Assembly (NCBI GenBank): GCA_019057735.1 | Contig: JAHLWV010000133.1 | Location: 1 to 6,231 of the forward strand | DNA length: 6,231 nt | Direction of reading: 5' to 3' | DNA from: Promethearchaeota archaeon | GTDB taxonomy: Archaea > Asgardarchaeota > Lokiarchaeia > Sigynarchaeales > SOKP01 | Shown: positions 5,726-6,231 of the stretch, piece by piece | How positions within the stretch are numbered: the stretch's first letter is position 1 | Layout of the letters: every line of letters begins with the position of its first letter | Position numbers and translations under genes: made by a program | The notes under the pieces: model-generated | Databases searched by the model: none | Told to the model about the DNA's origin: nothing | Seen by the model: the letters and a program-made list of their open reading frames with translations, nothing else

Positions 5726-5851
5726 ATGGTATATAAAACTGTCAAGAAAAAAACGCGTAAACTCTCATTAATTGAAAGAGCGCATGGCATTCCAATAACT
5801 TACAGGTACTTAGAGTCTTTTTTCGAGAGTTATAATAAGACTTATGATTAG
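5726..5851 (+). CDS. Small protein, 41 residues, unrecognised
   Basis: This ORF runs from ATG 5726 to TAG 5849-5851, 26 nt after the first small ORF. The protein has a strongly basic N-terminus (MVYKTVKKKTRK), a middle HGIPITYRYLE and an aromatic, more acidic C-terminus (four Tyr and two Phe in the last 16 residues). The split between a basic and an aromatic half resembles a small adaptor or RNA-binding peptide, but I recognise no family and claim no function. The SD AGGTG at a good spacing, and the T-rich terminator-like stretch right after the stop, support translation as the second gene of a two-gene unit. Pairing with the first small ORF raises the odds that both are real. Confidence 0.5.
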   Translation: MVYKTVKKKTRKLSLIERAHGIPITYRYLESFFESYNKTYD

Positions 5852-5857
5852 TAAGTT

Positions 5858-5886
5858 CTAATTTTTAATATTCTTTTTCTAATTTT
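5858..5886 (+). terminator. T-rich terminator after the small-ORF operon
   Basis: Three T-runs (ATTTTT, CTTTTT, ATTTT) lie within 35 nt of the stop codon at 5851. This is the typical form of archaeal intrinsic termination and would separate the mini-gene operon from the prenyltransferase gene. Confidence 0.45.
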
Positions 5887-5917
5887 ATGAATCCAGATTT
5901 CTACTACTTCATTGATT

Positions 5918-5977
5918 TTTAGGAGTATTTGTTCTAACCGAAATTTGTAGGGAGATTGTAAAATCCTAAATTTTTTT
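5918..5977 (+). terminator. Inverted repeat followed by seven T
   Basis: TTTAGGA (5918-5924) is a perfect inverted match to TCCTAAA (5964-5970), and T7 (5971-5977) follows at once. The 39-nt loop is large for a plain terminator, so this may be a second terminator or the end of a short untranslated RNA. It is 49 nt upstream of the prenyltransferase start. The rest of the gap 5852-6026 holds no ORF longer than about 11 codons. Confidence 0.25.
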
Positions 5978-5982
5978 ACTTA

Positions 5983-6019
5983 TTTAATTATTAATTCATT
6001 ATCGATATCTTTAAGTGAT
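5983..6019 (+). promoter_or_regulatory. Promoter and Shine-Dalgarno of the prenyltransferase gene
   Basis: A TATA-like TTTAATTATTAAT (5983-5995) is centred about 38 nt before ATG 6027. GTGAT (6015-6019), complementary to AUCAC at the archaeal 16S 3' end, lies 7 nt before it. Together they suggest a short leader of about 10-15 nt, unlike the leaderless pattern of the neighbouring divergent genes. Confidence 0.4.
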
Positions 6020-6026
6020 TTTTTCA

Positions 6027-6231
6027 ATGAGTAATGGATTTAAATTATTAAGAATTGAATACTTATTTTCAGTTCTCGTTCCCTGTTTATTAAGCGTTTA
6101 TTTAAACAAGTATGAGATCACCTCTCAAATTTGGATATTAGCAGGGTTTGCATTTTATGCAATTACAGGGAATACATTAAATGACGTTATAGATATGAAG
6201 GATCCAGATGAGCTGGAAACACTAGAGCGAG
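6027..6231 (+). CDS. UbiA-family membrane prenyltransferase (3'-truncated by window edge)
   Basis: The first 68 codons are present, from ATG 6027 to the window end, with no stop. A hydrophobic segment (about 7-26) is followed by a second (about 34-50), then the first Asp-rich motif of UbiA enzymes, NDVIDMKDPDE, at residues 52-62. These membrane enzymes move an isoprenoid chain from a Mg-bound diphosphate to an acceptor, for example in archaeal ether lipid (DGGGP) or quinone synthesis. The canonical spacing is NDxxDxxxD. Here N52, D53 and D56 fit, but the position of the last Asp is Pro, with Asp on either side (59 and 61). This may mark a divergent subfamily. The acceptor cannot be told from this fragment. 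The start is backed by GTGAT at 6015-6019. Confidence 0.75.
   Translation, partial: MSNGFKLLRIEYLFSVLVPCLLSVYLNKYEITSQIWILAGFAFYAITGNTLNDVIDMKDPDELETLER

Noticed and set aside
5887..5922. Plus-strand ORF of 11 codons after the mini-gene operon
   Set aside because: It lies in a terminator-like T-rich area, has no SD, and its length is expected by chance.
1..6231. tRNA, rRNA, CRISPR array, insertion sequence or prophage signs
   Set aside because: No repeat array, inverted-repeat-bounded transposase or cloverleaf was seen on either strand. Base composition looks even, with no sign of recent transfer.

Overview
The window is A+T-rich DNA with an archaeal character. It carries a ferredoxin-dependent 2-oxoacid (indolepyruvate-type) oxidoreductase subunit and a split alpha subunit of an ADP-forming acyl-CoA synthetase. 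It also has an AbrB-PhoU regulator of the archaeal type and a UbiA-family prenyltransferase. TATA-like boxes lie about 28 nt upstream of several first-gene start codons, which suggests leaderless mRNAs, while internal genes have Shine-Dalgarno matches (AGGTG, GAGGAG). I favour a mesophilic anaerobic archaeon, possibly an Asgard-type lineage. The lineage is a guess from gene style, and no marker gene in the window proves it.

Layout. Bases 1-2532 (+) hold the 3' part of iorA, followed 4 nt later (or overlapping) by the acyl-CoA synthetase alpha gene. Together they make an arylpyruvate-to-acyl-CoA-to-ATP module. Bases 2571-2993 (-) hold a tandem-ACT-domain protein of the family often found beside iorAB and phenylacetate-CoA ligase, convergent with the synthetase gene. 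Bases 3128-3523 (-) hold a zinc-ribbon/coiled-coil protein of unknown function. Bases 3673-4473 (+) hold a TauE/SafE-type anion permease, convergent with an AbrB-PhoU regulator at 4523-5452 (-). Divergent from that regulator, across 85 bp, are two very small basic ORFs (53 and 41 codons; 5538-5699 and 5726-5851). A UbiA-family membrane prenyltransferase starts at 6027 and runs off the end.

How the genes work together. IorA oxidatively decarboxylates aryl-2-oxoacids from aromatic amino acids to aryl-acetyl-CoA, reducing ferredoxin. The ADP-forming synthetase would then convert the acyl-CoA to the acid plus ATP, and the ACT protein may sense an amino acid. The iorB and synthetase beta partners are not in the window. 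The TauE-like permease and the PhoU-like regulator may both concern anion handling, but no pst transporter genes are present.

The least ordinary region is 5453-5851. The regulator and the first small ORF have promoters that match in register: AAATATATAT, 4 nt, CTAATAG, 12 nt, ATG, on opposite strands. This suggests co-regulation of the AbrB-PhoU protein with an operon of two undescribed mini-proteins. No rRNA, tRNA, CRISPR array, insertion sequence or attachment site was seen.
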